In this document: piece after piece, positions 23,885-36,221 of the stretch
Layout of the letters: the number at the start of each line of letters is the position of its first letter
Position numbering within the stretch: position 1 is the first letter of the stretch
NCBI RefSeq assembly: GCF_963576615.1
Contig: NC_088708.1
Coordinates: 3,658,001-3,722,000, forward strand
Origin: Watersipora subatra
Taxonomy: Eukaryota; Bryozoa; Gymnolaemata; Cheilostomatida; Watersiporidae
Direction: 5' to 3'
Length of the DNA stretch: 64,000 bases
Made by a program: the position numbers and the translations under genes
Notes under the pieces: model-generated
What the model was told of the DNA's origin: nothing
Databases searched by the model: none
The model's input: the letters and a program-made list of their open reading frames with translations, nothing else

Positions 23885-25020
23885 GGCCTGTCGCATGCAC
23901 CCGCTATGTGCCCAAGTTTCTTGCAATTATTGCATTCAACTTGGGGGCAATTTTTCACAGTGGTCCATTGCGCCACCCTCATAGCAACTGTTTTCACTTC
24001 TCCGGTACAGAGAGTCAGGACACCTCCGCCAATAACTATTTCTGCCTATACGATCCTTGAAACCATCTGAATCGGTGTTAATACTATAATGGTGATAGCA
24101 ATAACATCCTTCATGACTACCTTCATGGCTGCTAGAGCCGCCTTTGTAGCCACTATGATGCCCATAGCGTTCCTGACTACCCTCACGACTGCTAGAACCG
24201 CATCCGTAGCCATCGTAATGTTCATGACCTCCTCGAGCCTTGTAGCTGGCACTCCTACTATCCCTCCTTTTTGCTGAGAATCTCGGCCCTCTGTACCTCG
24301 CCAACCTCCTGTTTGACATGCTGCTGTGCAGTAGCCTCCCCCCCGCTTGTAGCCTTTAAAGAGGTACTAGCCCTTAAGGTCGGCAACGCAGGCCTCTGGT
24401 GTCGCACTAGGTTGAACGGTAGTAGGTGGAGTAAAGCTAGGCTCTGCCATGAGCATATTTTAGGCCTCTTGTGCTACATTTCTGGTTTGGAGAAGGTTTG
24501 TCAACCTCTTCTCTTTCAATCTGGATCATTTGGGCCATTAAATCTCTACTCAATTTTGAGTCATGTTCACTCATGGCAATGACCAGAGAAAAGCTCTTCC
24601 GCGAACCATCATTCATGCCAAAATCAAGCTGCCTGCTAAACCGCTCTACTCTAAGAAAGAAGTCCCCATCATTCTCTCTCGCAAGTTGTTTCGCGGAAAC
24701 AAACTTTTGGGTCTTGACGTAGACGTTTTCCTCTCCTTTGTAATGTCTTTTCAGCAGGTCCCAAGTCTGGTCGAAAGTTAATCTGGGTTATTAGACTCAA
24801 ATCCCAACGATCTTCAGGTTACCCTACCTTCCTGGCCTACGGATTTTAAAAGTGCTAGCAATTGAGCCCTCAGTGTTAAAGTGCGGACCAAGATGGGCTC
24901 CTCCTCCAATGTCGCCTCCTTCTCACTCATCTCGAGATCTTTCTTTTCTATACAGAGTAAAAACTCTTCACTAAGCCTTTTCAAACTACCAAACACATCA
25001 GTAGCTAAAATATTTAGCAC
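23885..25020 (-). mobile_element. Gypsy element C, gag region with zinc knuckle
   Basis: Minus-strand gag pieces include a frame from 25020 and an internal stretch near 24720-24480. They end with a zinc knuckle, VECNNCKKLGHIAGAC, near 23890-23945. Arg/Gly/His/Ser-rich repeats precede the knuckle (24319-24050). Gag packages the element RNA in known relatives. This copy is broken. Confidence 0.65.
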
Positions 25021-25320
25021 AGGGAAGCTAGCAAAAATATTCGTATTCTTCCCTCTTCAAGCCATTATTCTATATTAATTTGAAAAAATTAAATAAAATT
25101 TACTGCACAGAATTAATAATGCAACGGCCAATTGAAATCCGTTTGTGTATTTATTGGTAGTCACTACACCGCAATGCACCTCGCCTAATGTCTATGCACA
25201 CTCCACAATTGCCCAGCGCAATTCACTATACTCACCTCCTACTAACCTACCTACTAACACTACACGATCGCACAAACTTAGCTCTACACAAATGTATTAC
25301 ACTTTTCCTGTAAGTAAACA

Positions 25321-25332
25321 CTCGTGGTACCA
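25321..25332 (-). promoter_or_regulatory. Primer-binding site of Gypsy element C
   Basis: The plus strand reads CTCGTGGTACCA, a tRNA-like 3' end with CCA, two bases inside the right LTR. The minus strand therefore gives the TGGTACCACGAG primer site. Confidence 0.75.
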
Positions 25333-25334
25333 TG

Positions 25335-25521
25335 TGGACTGAAGAGCCTTCAGTTCAGTGGGTCCTTTAACAAGTCGTTACTTATCAAGAGACAAAACAA
25401 ACATGTCTTTATTTACCGAGCTTCAAGCCGTAAGAGAGCGAACATAATATCTCCCCCAACGATCTCGCGCTTTTCTTCACTTCCGGTCAAGCCGGAGTTA
25501 CAGCGAGCCGATTATATTAAA
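25335..25521 (-). repeat. 5' LTR of Gypsy element C
   Basis: Matches 17884-18070 over its full 187 bp with about a dozen differences by eye. The outer end carries AA where the partner has CA, next to the ATTG target duplication. Confidence 0.88.
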
Positions 25522-25525
25522 ATTG

Positions 25526-26543
25526 TTATATTCTGGGTTTGTATAAGTACAGATGAATTTCTAACTTTGAAATATTGGTACCAGTTACACCTTGGCACTT
25601 TCACTGGCCAATTAGTTCATACAGCCTGCAACTTCGAGTAAAATCATACAACCTATAATGGTAATCAGGTAGAAGACAAAAACTTGAAATAGTCCAAATA
25701 GAATAATACAACAAAGCAAATGCAACACTTATATTTATGTGGATGCAAAACAATTGTGTATATGACTTTTTCAAAACCACACATAGCAGTGCTGCTAAAT
25801 TAATTAATGTCTGAAAAAGTAGCTTGTTTTTGTAAACATTATTTATGGTTACCATAAAACTGTGTACCTATGTCGATGTATTTGCTGGCAATGAAGTGGT
25901 GACATTTTTTCTTAGTTCCACCTTGAACCTGAAAGTGTAGCAACAAAACAAGAAAGTAGACAAACTTCGCTAGAAACTACATTATACATATACATATATA
26001 TTTAGCTGTATGTCTTAGCTTCCAGTAAACTGGCAAGTCGGTGATTACAAAGTTGACAATAGTCATTGGTTATTTAATAACTTGTATTTTTGGTCTGCAA
26101 TTTGTTTGAAACATGAAAGAATTCAGTACAGTGGGTTGCACAACATTGTGTCGATCAGCATTTGGTTTTGTGTTGGAACTTAACGGTCTAAGTTTTTGAA
26201 ATCACATTAATCAAACCTAAAGAGTTGTGAATACAATAATTTATTATAGTTTCAATTAGCCTGGTGCGCAGTTAAGTCTAAGGAACCCTGCAAACACTCT
26301 TGAAAAAAGGTTGCCGAACGTGTAAGAAGATGCTTTACAGTAGTGTAGAAAAATAGAAAATTCGAAGTTTTACAGTTAAGTTTATCAAAGTCAATCAGAT
26401 ATTTGTAAATAGCTGCATTCATAACCAACGTATTTGCTTATAATAAGTTGATGCTTTTGGCTTTGAAGAATGTTTCTTTTCAAGTTTAACAAAAAAACTT
26501 GACTGTAAGAAGATGCATTTTAAAACAATTTTGTAGGTTAATA
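25526..26543. other. No gene recognised
   Basis: AT-rich spacer between Gypsy element C and the BEL element. Short open frames only. Confidence 0.5.
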
Positions 26544-26548
26544 TACCG

Positions 26549-27251
26549 TGTAGCAAATTTCTTTATGCCGTTGGTATGTTAAGTTACAATTTTCCAAAGA
26601 GACTTGAAGTTATAAGTTCATTGCTGTTTATTTGCGTGATGCTAAACACCGTGAAATCTGAAATGCATACGTATACCGTGTTAATAATGCGCAATGATAC
26701 AATACGGTATAGTGTGCCATAATATAATGCATGGGTAAAGACACAAGAAATAACTCCGCAAGTACAGAAAAAATAGCACAATAAACCGCAAATATGTGAT
26801 AGCAGAATTAAACAACTGTTGTATATAATATTATGTAATTTGCCTTTGCTTCTTTTTTGGATAAAATGTAGTAATATATGTAGTAGGTAATATTATTGAC
26901 TAAAAGTAAAATAAACAGATAAATTGTAGCCTTCCATTATGGGCTCTAAAAAACCTACTAACTAGGGCTGACAGAACACGCAGGACCGGCCAAAGGGTCA
27001 AAGCTGGACACGAACTCTATTGGTCAACAGGTGATGACACCACTCCTGTGTCCAATCACACCTAGGCAGCACAACAACTGCCAGCAAGAAAGCCCGCGAA
27101 CGCAGCAAAAAACAGCTATTCCTAATACCTAAAAGCAATTAGCCGCTGCTTCTGTCAAATCAATTATTTTACTGTAGATAATGGCTATTATAAGGCGTAC
27201 GATAACAAGTGTGCTAACCATAGTTTATTATCAAAGAGTACAATTCTTACA
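26549..27251 (-). repeat. 3' LTR of the BEL element
   Basis: Uninterrupted copy of the LTR. Its first 274 bases match 33993-34266 and the rest matches 39406-39834. Confidence 0.9.
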
Positions 27252-27392
27252 CTCCCATCTAAATTTATGGATAAATTTACAGAAGATTAAAACAAGACAA
27301 AACAACATATGAAGTTATTTGACTAAATGGAAGCTAAATAATATATTTGCACATGCACTACAAGCAAGCTCAAATACAATAGGCTATAAGCC

Positions 27393-28328
27393 TTAATCCT
27401 GTCGGTTCTCAGCGCTCATTAGCTTTATGAGTTTCTGTACTGGTCTATCTAGTGTTATCCTCGGCCGATTTGGTTTTCTAGCGTTGTTCAGGTCTTTAGT
27501 TCTAAGCATTACTGTGGTTTTCTTGACTAGTCCATCTGGTCCTTGATGTGTAGCGATTATACTTCCTGTTTTCCATTGGTTTCGAGGTTCATTGTTGTCC
27601 ACAATAATGACAATGTTTCCCACCTTTATGTTCTGTTTGGCATTTTCCCACTTTGTACGACCTTCGATTTTGGTAAGATATTGAGCTTTCCACATAGTCC
27701 AAAATTCTTTAGCCAGTTGCTGAGATTTCCTGTACATTAGTCTGCCATAAATCTCCGCACTGTCAAATTCTCCAGGAGGAGGTGGAAAGTGTTGCGATTT
27801 CATGGTTAACAAATGGTTAGCTGTAATGATGGCATCCATGTCGCTCAATGAATCTGTGGAGATGGGTCTGCTGTTGACAGTTGCCATGATTTCATAAAAA
27901 GCTGTTCTCAGGCTCTCTGTTGTCATGCGCTTGCTGTATTTAGTTGACATTCCTTGCAAAATTGATCTTATGGTTCTTATCTGTCTTTCCCATACCCCGC
28001 CTTGGTGGCTAGCTGTAGGAGTATTTGTTTCAAACTTTATTTTCTTGGTCACCAAGTAATCTTTTAGCTCCTTGCTTCTCAGGTTGAGTAAGTCCTGCTC
28101 CATCTGGTTTCGTCCTCCAACAAAATTAGTGCCTGCATCACTGAAGACGATAGTGACTGGTCCTCGGACTGCTTGAAATCGTCTTAAGGCCTGTAGGAAG
28201 CTGTCCGTAGACAAGTCGTCGATGAGTTCAGTATGAATAGCTCGGATGTAGAGGCATGTAAAGATCACACCCAATCTCTTTAGCTCTGTTCTTCTGTCCT
28301 TGACAAAAAAAGTTCCCAAATGTATCAA
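27393..28328 (-). mobile_element. BEL element, integrase core and C-terminal part
   Basis: A minus frame with the integrase catalytic-core blocks IVFSDAGTNFVGG and SHQGGVWERQIRTIRSIL, then the BEL-type C-terminal domain (WKTGSIIATHQGPDGLVK), which in this family ends pol. Known role: joining element DNA to the host chromosome. The 3' LTR follows about 140 bases on. Confidence 0.85.
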
Positions 28329-29376
28329 TTCCTACGTGCGTAAATGGTGTGCTAGGCTCAGTTCTCTTCTTAGGCAGAAGACCCATCTGTTGTCCTTCAG
28401 GTTTAGCACGATTAATTCTGCATCTCACGCAGCAGTGAACGATGCCCTTGGCGAGTGTGGACACCCCAGTTATCCAATATCCTGCTTGGCGCAAGGCGGT
28501 GATTGCCGAGTTGTGCCCTTGATGATGTGTTATCTGATGATAGTGAGTTACCAAAAGCTTAGTTAGCTGAGACTTGGATAGTATTATGGGGTTTCTTTCT
28601 CCGTAGCTCAGCGGTGATGTTGTTCTGCTGGACATACACAGCATGTTATTCTCATCTAGGTAAGGAACTAGCTTGCGAATTTTACTGTTTTTCCGTAATG
28701 TCTCTTTCTTCTCCAGCTGACTGATCTCTTTATCAAATGCCTGCTTTTGATCTAGTTTGATGATGTGGCTTTCTGCTTGGCAGAGACCTTCTGCGGTTGT
28801 CGCAGGTCTTTTGAAGCTTTTGTTTTGTAACATAGCCTTAGCATTTGTAATCGCTCTGACCAGTCTGGTCCATGATCTAAACTTTTTGATGATTTCATCT
28901 AAGGTGTCATTAGTTGCCGACTGTGTGGAAAGAACTTGTTTGGGTTTCTTAACCTCCACACCGTTCTGTATAAACTCACAGTAGTCTGCTTTGTTAGTCG
29001 AATGTGCACTAAGATCTAGCTTGTGCAAGAATGCAGGATCAGTAAACCAGTTGGATTTCTTCAAGGCTGAGAGAGTGCAACCACGTGAGGATAAGTCTGC
29101 TGGATTCACTGACCCGAGCACATGATGCCACTGTGTTACAGAAGAACATCGAGGAATCTCTGCTACCCTGTTGGCAACGAACATGTGGAATTTCGTCTCG
29201 TTGCTGTTGATAAATCCTAATGTTGCCATAGAGTCTGTCCAAAAGTATTGGGAGTCAACTGCCATGTCTAGCTCACTTTCCAACTGACATTTCAATCTCA
29301 CAGCTTCAACGGCGGCCTGTAATTCTAGCCGAGGTATAGTCACGGATTTAAGTGGAGCCACTCTTGATTTTGCCAT
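28228..29376 (-). mobile_element. BEL element, RNase H and integrase zinc-binding part
   Basis: Starts within the RNase H-like region (TIPRLELQAAVEAVRL, YFWTDSMATLGFI) and continues into the integrase N-terminal zinc-binding block with HHQGHNSAI and CVRCR (about 28400-28540). Both are diagnostic for BEL/Pao pol. Confidence 0.85.
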
Positions 29377-29523
29377 TATAAGAGCCGTGTGTACTTGGCC
29401 GTTACTATCAACAAGGTGAAGGTAGGAGCAGGCGCCATATCCTTCTAATGATGCATCACATAAGTGATGCAGCTCGGTGTACTTCCCATTCTTGAAGTTT
29501 GAAGCAAGTCTTGGTGTAAGACA

Positions 29524-30504
29524 TCAGACAGGTAAGACAGGTATGGATATATCTTGAAGTTCATCTAGTTGACTTTTCCATCTGTTCCAATCATTAGTGA
29601 TGTCTTCGGGAACATCATCGTCCCATTTCTCACTCTCCTTGCAGGCTCGCTGCATGATCATTTTTCCTTGTAAAAGAAAAGGAGTAAGTAGACCAAGTGG
29701 GTCATATATCTGTGACACCACAGATAAAATTCCCCTTCTTGTATTAGGTTTCTTTGTTAGGTTATTGCTGAAGGTGAAGCAATCATCATCAGTGCGCCAC
29801 TCCAATCCAAGAGTTCTCTTAGCAGGCAGTTTCTCCTTGTACAAGTCTAACCCTTGCGTCTCAGAAGCTCTTTCTGTAATAGGAATCGACTTTAAGACGT
29901 CTCTGTTGTTGCTAGCAAATTTGTGTAATCGGAGGTTGGCATCAGCACATATCTTTGTTGCGTCTCCTATAAGCTTGATTGCCTCAGGAACGCTAGCCAC
30001 ACTGGCAAGGCCATCATCCACGTAGAAGTTTTTTGTGATAAAGGCACTAGCTTCTGGGTTTTTTGAACTGTTTTGTGTTGCTAGTTTGCGCAATGCAAAT
30101 GTTGCTACTCCAGGGAAAGACGTCGCACCAAAAAGATGCGCAGTCATTCTGTACTCCTTGACTTCAGACAGGTTTGGGTTAACCCACAGAAACCTCAAAT
30201 AGTCTCTGTGTTCTGTTGTCACTTTGAAGTTAAGAAACATTTTTTGAATGTCACACGAAAGAGCTATAGGTTTTGTCCTGAATCTCAAAAGTATTCCAAC
30301 CAGACTATTTATGTGGTCTTGTCCAGGAAGGAGTTCTTCATTTAGATATTTGTTTTGAAAGTGCACACTCGCATCAAAAACAACTCGTATTTTTCCCTTT
30401 TTTGGATGGTAGACACTGAAGTGTGGTAGATACCAGACTTGACCTGTTTCTGCGGTACTTTCTGCAACTGGTTCGGCATGGCCATTATCAATCATCTCTT
30501 GCAT
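29524..30504 (-). mobile_element. BEL element, reverse transcriptase
   Basis: A minus frame with VWYLPHFSVYHPKKGKIRVV, the DQTGILLRF-like palm block, and the catalytic NFYVDDGLAS near 30009-30029. It ends with the QIYDPLGLLTPF block that precedes RNase H in BEL/Pao. Confidence 0.88.
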
Positions 30505-30549
30505 GAAGTTGAAATATTCCTTTTTCAGTATGGAATCCCTCTTAAATCT

Positions 30550-31947
30550 CTAGATAAGCTGATTTAGTCTGCGTTTGTCTTGACCTCTATTGTTAGGCAT
30601 GAATGGTACATCTTTGAAAGGTAGTGGAAGGGTTATTGACCCACCCACGTCTCGTGTAATTCCTTCTAGTATTTTTACAAACTTGATGTCATTTTGGGAT
30701 GCTTTCCTTCTGTCATCGAGGTCATCAAACTCACCCTTTTGTGCAAGATGTGCTGTAAGGAAAGTGTTTTTAGGCCTAGAGTTACCACCCCCCAACGTCC
30801 ATCCAAGAACTGTTTTTACCATGAAAGGTTCATCATTTTTTCCGATGATTGTTTCGTGGGGTGCTAACAGGTGGGAAGAAGCTCTCCCTATCAGCAAACC
30901 AATAGGTGCATCAAGAGTTGGAGGTAGTAAGTTGGCAATTTCCTTGAGATGATGCATGTTGTTTGCGATTCTTGACATTGGGATTTGTGAAAGGTTGCAT
31001 GGTATGGTTTCTTGATCATAAGCCTGAACAGAGTGTATCTGTCTTTCTGACGCTGGTTCAAAACATCGCAATGTGATTCTGTACTTGTTGATGAGTCCAG
31101 TTTTATCTCCATTGAGTGTTGTCACGGTAACTTTCTCAGATGTGCTGGGAGGCCTAATTTGGTTAGCTATGTCTCTGGTTATGTATGTGCTGTCTGATCC
31201 ATTATCAAGCAGTGCATATACCAGAACCTCATCTACAGAGTCCTTTGCTGATATATAGACAGGCACCACCATATTCAAGAGTTCAGCTGTTATATTTCTT
31301 TTGGCAGCATGAACGATTTGCTGTTTTGTCTCCCTTTGCATCGGCTCACTTGAGGCTTCTGGCTTGTTTTCAGTTTTATTTCTCTCAGTCCTAGCTGTGT
31401 TGGAGTGAGAAGAATTCGGTTTGCCATTTTCCCAATCTTGGGCTGTCTTGTGTAGACATTGAAGGTAGTCACCTTTGCATTTTCTGCATTTTACTTTCTC
31501 TCCACATTGAGAGGTCATGTGGCCTGATTTGGTGCAACTGTAGCAAAGCCTTTTTTGGTTGAAGAAGGCAAGTGTGTCATTGTATGACATGACTACTAGT
31601 TTAGAGCATATAGCCTTATCATGATTATCTTTTTCACTGTAGGCGCAGTGTCTTTTTGGCCCTTTGCTATTAGACGTGGAGAAAGAATGCAGTGTTTTTC
31701 TTTGGCTTCTACTCTGAGGCTCCTCTTTTGAAGGCTTATCTTGAGCCAGGAGAGGTTCACACTGAATTTCTGCCTGGTCATTGACTAGGTAGAAAAACTC
31801 AGAAAAGACCGCATTTCTATCTTCATCTCTCTTGATCTGTTTATCTTGGTTTACCCATTTAGTTTTCAGCCAGCGTGGCAGTCTTGCTGCTATTTTGTCA
31901 ATTTCTTGACTGTCGTTGAGAATTTTCAACTCTGGTACAGATGACAT
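30550..31947 (-). mobile_element. BEL element, gag end, zinc knuckles and peptidase
   Basis: A 465-residue minus frame. Two cysteine clusters near 31480-31560 (CYSCTKSGHMTSQC and CRKCKGDYLQCLH) act as nucleic-acid-binding knuckles in the family. The DUF1758-type aspartic peptidase follows with LLDNGSDSTYI near 31190-31215 and the conserved IGLLIGRASSHLL and VKTVLGWTLGG blocks. Confidence 0.87.
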
Positions 31948-33187
31948 AGCGCCCTTTATCTGTGAAATCAGCGAACTTCTGTAGTTCTTTGCTATCCATT
32001 GGGTTGATTTTAGGCCAATTTTCTAGTTTCTCTCTCATAGCACGATAAACACTGCTATTTCTGCCATATCTTCTGCGTAGTTGTCTTTGGGCATCAAGGT
32101 ATGCTTCTTCTGAGTTCAAGGTGAAGTAGCCAGATATGCAATCTTATGCATCTTTATCCACAAACTTCTTTAGGTAGCGGAGAGGAGCTTTGCCTGTTAA
32201 ACCTTCTGCTCCCACATAACCGTCTAAGTCGATCTCCCAGTCATTTAACTCTAAAGGGTCACCAGCGAAGACACTGGGTTCTAAAGAAGTGCGCTTTGTG
32301 CTCTTCATGGTGGTAACAAGACACTTTGTTAGCTGCTGAATCGCTCCTAAGTCTTCCACTGAGCTTCTACGTGTGTATATGAAGAGGTTGCTCTCATTTC
32401 CATCATCTGCTTTTACTTCATTCTGTTGTATGGGTCTGTCTTCTTGCCATTTCAATGTTAACCCATCTGTGAGAGATGTAACAATTTCCACCATGTCTGG
32501 CTGTGATGGGGTTTGCTCTGTATGTTGGGCTGCATCTTCTACCACATTTGGCTTGTTGAGTTTCTGTTGCAGTCTGGCACGTCTAGCTGCCATACGAGTT
32601 TCGAGCTCTTCCATCTTTTCCTCGAGTTTCTTTTTGGCTTCCTCGAACACTCTTTTTGCTTCTATCAGCTCTTCTTCTTGTTTGAGCTCAGTTTCTTTAC
32701 GTTGATTATAATAGTGGTGAACGAGTCGCACATCAGTCATGAATTCATTAAAGAAAGCTTGTGTTGTTTCACTAACTTTATTTTCAACTAAGGTTTCAAT
32801 CTCGCCAAATGTATCAGAGACAGTATGAGTGCGATTCTCCACTAAAGACATAAAAGTGCTAACATCTTTATCTGAAAGTGTGTCAGCCTTCTCTAAAAAA
32901 CCTTCGTTCTGCTCTAATTGTTTATCAATAGTTTTAACAAGCTGTTGTGTTAACTGCAATGTTTTGTTCTCTTTAGCTTTCAGCGCTAACTTTTTATCTC
33001 GCATTGACTTTCTAAGTGCTGCTGTGTCAGATTCATTATTAATGGCATGTGATTTTTCATCAAGTGGCATGGCACTAACATCACTATTTGTTGCGCTATC
33101 GGTGTGTAGCTCAGCTAATTTAGACTGGTCCTCGCTACTCTTACTTGTTAAAGGTTCATCGTCTTTATTTGGCATTGCGAGTGGCAA
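31898..33187 (-). mobile_element. BEL element, gag N-terminal region
   Basis: Starts at an ATG at 33187. The first 230 residues are charged and predicted coiled coil (runs of Glu/Lys/Gln, e.g. KETELKQEEELIEAKRV near 32690). They are followed by the DUF1759-type gag block (EPSVFAGDPLELNDWEIDLD near 32270) and its continuation to 31898. The 5' LTR lies 0.8 kb upstream. Confidence 0.82.
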
Positions 33188-33992
33188 TTATTGCCGCAGC
33201 GCTATATAGATTAGCTTATATTGCTATAAAGGTATCTGAACACACAATATAATTTACTAAAAATTGTGTATATTTTAAGTACCGTAATGAAAGATGTTGT
33301 GAGACAATGACAGAATAGTTAGAGGATGTAAGTACAGCTGCGCGCCACCGCCGCAGACCGCTAAACCAACAGCACGGGTGCAGCCAAAGTGTAACAAGAC
33401 ACAAAGAAAGGCCCACCCCGCCAACCGAGCAAGAACGAAAACAACAATCAACCGATTGGCTATCCCGAGCGTTCTGTCAGTTCTAGTAAGCGTACAAGAC
33501 CAAATGTATCCTATGACAAAATTATCTCATTAAATAACACTTACTTATAAATGAAAACAATGCTCTATACTATATTACAGTGAATAATGCAAGTGATGAC
33601 TAATCAAGATTGTTGCCATATAGGTAGGTCAATGACCTGTGTAAAGACTGCTTATTGATCTAAGTACTGATGAGAAAAACCTGAATTACTAATTGCAACC
33701 AGGAACTGTAGCGTAGCTATGAACAATGTTCAATATGACTGCTCAATTTTGAGCTGAGGCTAACTGAAATACAGCTAGGGTTACTTAGCTGGTGAGATTT
33801 ACAGGCTTTCTTTACCCTCTGAACCCCTATAGAGTGATAACTCCAAATAGAGATACTACTATTGTTCTAGTAGCTTAGAATGTTATTGTGCTGCCTTAGT
33901 TCAGCGTCCTATATGAGGATCATAGTCTTCTCTTGTATGAAGATGTGAGTTCTTTTAACCTTTGTCAAGTCTTTGTTAGACAAAGATTTCAC
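33188..33992. other. BEL element 5' leader
   Basis: Non-coding sequence between the gag ATG and the 5' LTR. I did not find a canonical TGG primer site directly at the LTR end. The region 33290-33500 is richer in GC than its flanks. Confidence 0.55.
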
Positions 33993-34266
33993 TGTAGCAA
34001 ATTTCTTTATGCCGTTGGTATGTTAAGTTACAATTTTCCAAAGAAACTTGAAGTTATAAGTTCACTGCTGTTTATTTGCGTGATGCTAAACACCGTGAAA
34101 TCTGAAATGCATACATATACCGTGATAATAATGCGCAATGATACAATACGGTAAAGTGTGCCATAATATAATGCATGAGTAAAGACACAAGAAATAACTC
34201 CGCAAGTACAGAAAAAATAGCACAATAAACAGCAAATATGTGATAGCAGAATTAAACAACTGTTGT
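33993..34266 (-). repeat. 5' LTR of the BEL element, first piece
   Basis: Matches 26549-26822 with roughly seven differences. The match stops abruptly at 34266, where an inserted block begins. Confidence 0.88.
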
Positions 34267-34831
34267 CTCACGACCAAACATAGCGAAGCGATTGGTTAAG
34301 AGATTTATGATAAATGCACATGTGCACACAACTCCCGAAAATTATTCATCCACAATGAGACGAACCCTTGAATCAAAATTTCATCAACAAATTTAACCAT
34401 CATTTTGTAAAGTCATTAAAGTATAATAACGATACAAAACACATACAAACCTATTTAAATATGTTACCAAGTATTTGTAAACCGTCGTTATTATCTCAAA
34501 ACTTACTCATCTGATCGGATTATACACAAATAGACAGATTTATTTGGACGAAAATCGTTATTAAAACTTGTCAAGCCTCACTTTTATAGAAGTTAAGACC
34601 GGAAATTGAAACGCCGAGCAACAAAGAATAGAACGATTAAATCGTGCGCATTTCACGAAAAAATAACGTGCACTTTTCACCAGTCTATAGCATTGTCAAA
34701 GGTTTCGGTGATTAACGTAGGAGTACTGAAATCGTTTCATTTTTGCCGATTTCAAATTAACTGACATTTCAGACACATTTGAGTACTTTGGTATTCTAAC
34801 TGATGTCCAACGCAGTGTAAGTAAAGGATAT

Positions 34832-35016
34832 TGTTACATATTAGCTGTGCAGTCAGCTTTCTTTTAGCTGTGCTATAATTGCATAATTGTCTAATAACCC
34901 ATAGCTATGGGCTTGCTAACTAAGTCAGTTCCTTTATGTGCTTTTTACCTGTTAGCTGTGTTTTCTGTGATACAAGACTTATCGTGATAATACAATACAA
35001 CAACTACAATACAACA
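34832..35016 (+). repeat. 5' LTR of Gypsy element D
   Basis: 185 bp, TG to CA, nearly identical to 38421-38605. Confidence 0.92.
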
Positions 35017-35018
35017 AC

Positions 35019-35034
35019 TGGTGTCAGGGACGAA
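35019..35034 (+). promoter_or_regulatory. Primer-binding site of Gypsy element D
   Basis: TGGTGTCAGGGACGAA starts two bases after the 5' LTR, with TGG complementary to a tRNA CCA end. Confidence 0.75.
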
Positions 35035-35869
35035 CATTGTGGACTCACAGCCAGCATTTTTCTATTGTCTTGCTATGGATCCTAACATAAAAGCTTTGAT
35101 CGATGCTATGCAGAAACAGCAACAACAGTTCCAGCAGCAAAACGCTGATCTACAGAAGCAGTTTATCTCCTTGTTTGAAGCTACCAAGAGTGATAGTGCT
35201 GCATCAATACCAGTAGCTGTCGCCTTACCCAAGTTTGAAGCATATGACAGGAGTAAAGAAAAATGGAACCAGTACCTTCAACTTTTCAATCAGCACTTTA
35301 ATGTGTATCGGGTGGTAGATGACAGTCAGAAACGAGCATGCTTACTATCTTGGGCAGGAGCTGAGACATACGACTTGTTGTCAAACTTATTTGGCACAGA
35401 GGATATTACAAGCAAGTCATTTACTGAGTTGTCGGAGAAACTTAATGAACACTTTGCAGATACCATACATGTTCAGGCAGCAAGATTTAAATTTTCTCAA
35501 TGTAAGATGAAGACTGGTCAGTCCTATGTTGATTGGGCTGCAGAACTTCGTGGACTCGCACAGCACTGTGCTTTCACGTGCAAAAGCACAGGCTGTGGCA
35601 CTAGTTATGTTGATGAACAAATTCGTGACATAATCATTAAAGAGACGCCACATGCTGATGTACGTCGCCAGTGTCTACTTGATGCTGATCCCTCTCTTAA
35701 TGATGTTCTTAAGAAGGCTGCAGCATTCATCAAGACAACGGAAACCGATAAAATTCTCAAGGGGGAGACAACTTTTCCAGCTATTGAAGACACAGTAAAC
35801 AAAATGTCAGGTCAGTACAAGCAAAGATCACGCCGAGGTCATCAAAACCATTGGAAAGCAACAAGCTAA
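35021..35869 (+). mobile_element. Gypsy element D, gag
   Basis: A 282-residue frame; the likely start is the ATG near 35075 (MDPNIKALIDAMQ), preceded by a short upstream extension. A Gln-rich coiled stretch is followed by the Gypsy gag core (FEAYDRSKEKWNQYLQLF, then SWAGAETYDLLSNL). Gag forms the particle in known relatives. Confidence 0.8.
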
Positions 35870-35885
35870 TGCACAGAACACAGGT

Positions 35886-36128
35886 ATGTTGAAGTCTTGC
35901 CCTAGCTGTTACATTAAACATGACAGAAAAAATTGTCCCTGCAGAGCATTTGTCTGCAGGAAATGTGAGGTCAAAGGTCACATTGAGGCTGTCTGTATGG
36001 CTAAGACAGCAGCACAAAGTCAGACAGAACAGTCTGCTAGGACAGTTGAAAACTCTGTGTTAAGTGTGCTCACTGATGCAAGTGAACCTTATCATTCAGT
36101 ACATGCAGTTTCAGATAATCTTTTCTAA
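35886..36128 (+). mobile_element. Gypsy element D, zinc-knuckle part
   Basis: Short open stretch with CPSCYIKHDRKNCPC and CRKCEVKGHIEAVC, tandem cysteine/histidine knuckles as at the end of Gypsy gag. Confidence 0.75.
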
Positions 36129-36221
36129 CGAGTCAATAGAAAGGTTTGGATCAAAACTGTTGTCAATGGTCATGATGCAATGTTTCAATAGGACACAGGG
36201 GCTGCTTGCTCTATAGTTGAT

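Larger units (their letters stand above)
17884..25521 (-). mobile_element. Ty3/Gypsy element C, complete outline with LTRs
   Basis: Two 187-bp direct repeats (17884-18070 and 25335-25521) start with TG, flank minus-strand gag-pol sequence, and are bordered by ATTG on both outer sides (17880-17883 and 25522-25525). A primer site lies inside the right LTR and a purine tract inside the left one. Parts from right to left: gag, zinc knuckle, protease/reverse transcriptase, RNase H, integrase, and a third open region. A 1031-bp hAT element is inserted between gag and protease. The LTRs differ by roughly 6-7 percent by eye, so the insertion is older than elements BEL and Gypsy D. Several breaks are present; it is a fossil. 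Confidence 0.85.

Noticed and set aside
26984-27251. A solo LTR in plus orientation starting at TGACAGAAC
   Set aside because: The match with the right-hand copy extends upstream to TGTAGC and the TACCG duplication, so it is part of the 703-bp BEL LTR. The resemblance to an inverted CTGACAGAAC near 33460-33490 is too short to interpret.
32373-33209. Plus-strand frames rich in Ser, Phe and Cys
   Set aside because: They are shadows of the BEL gag coiled coil on the other strand.
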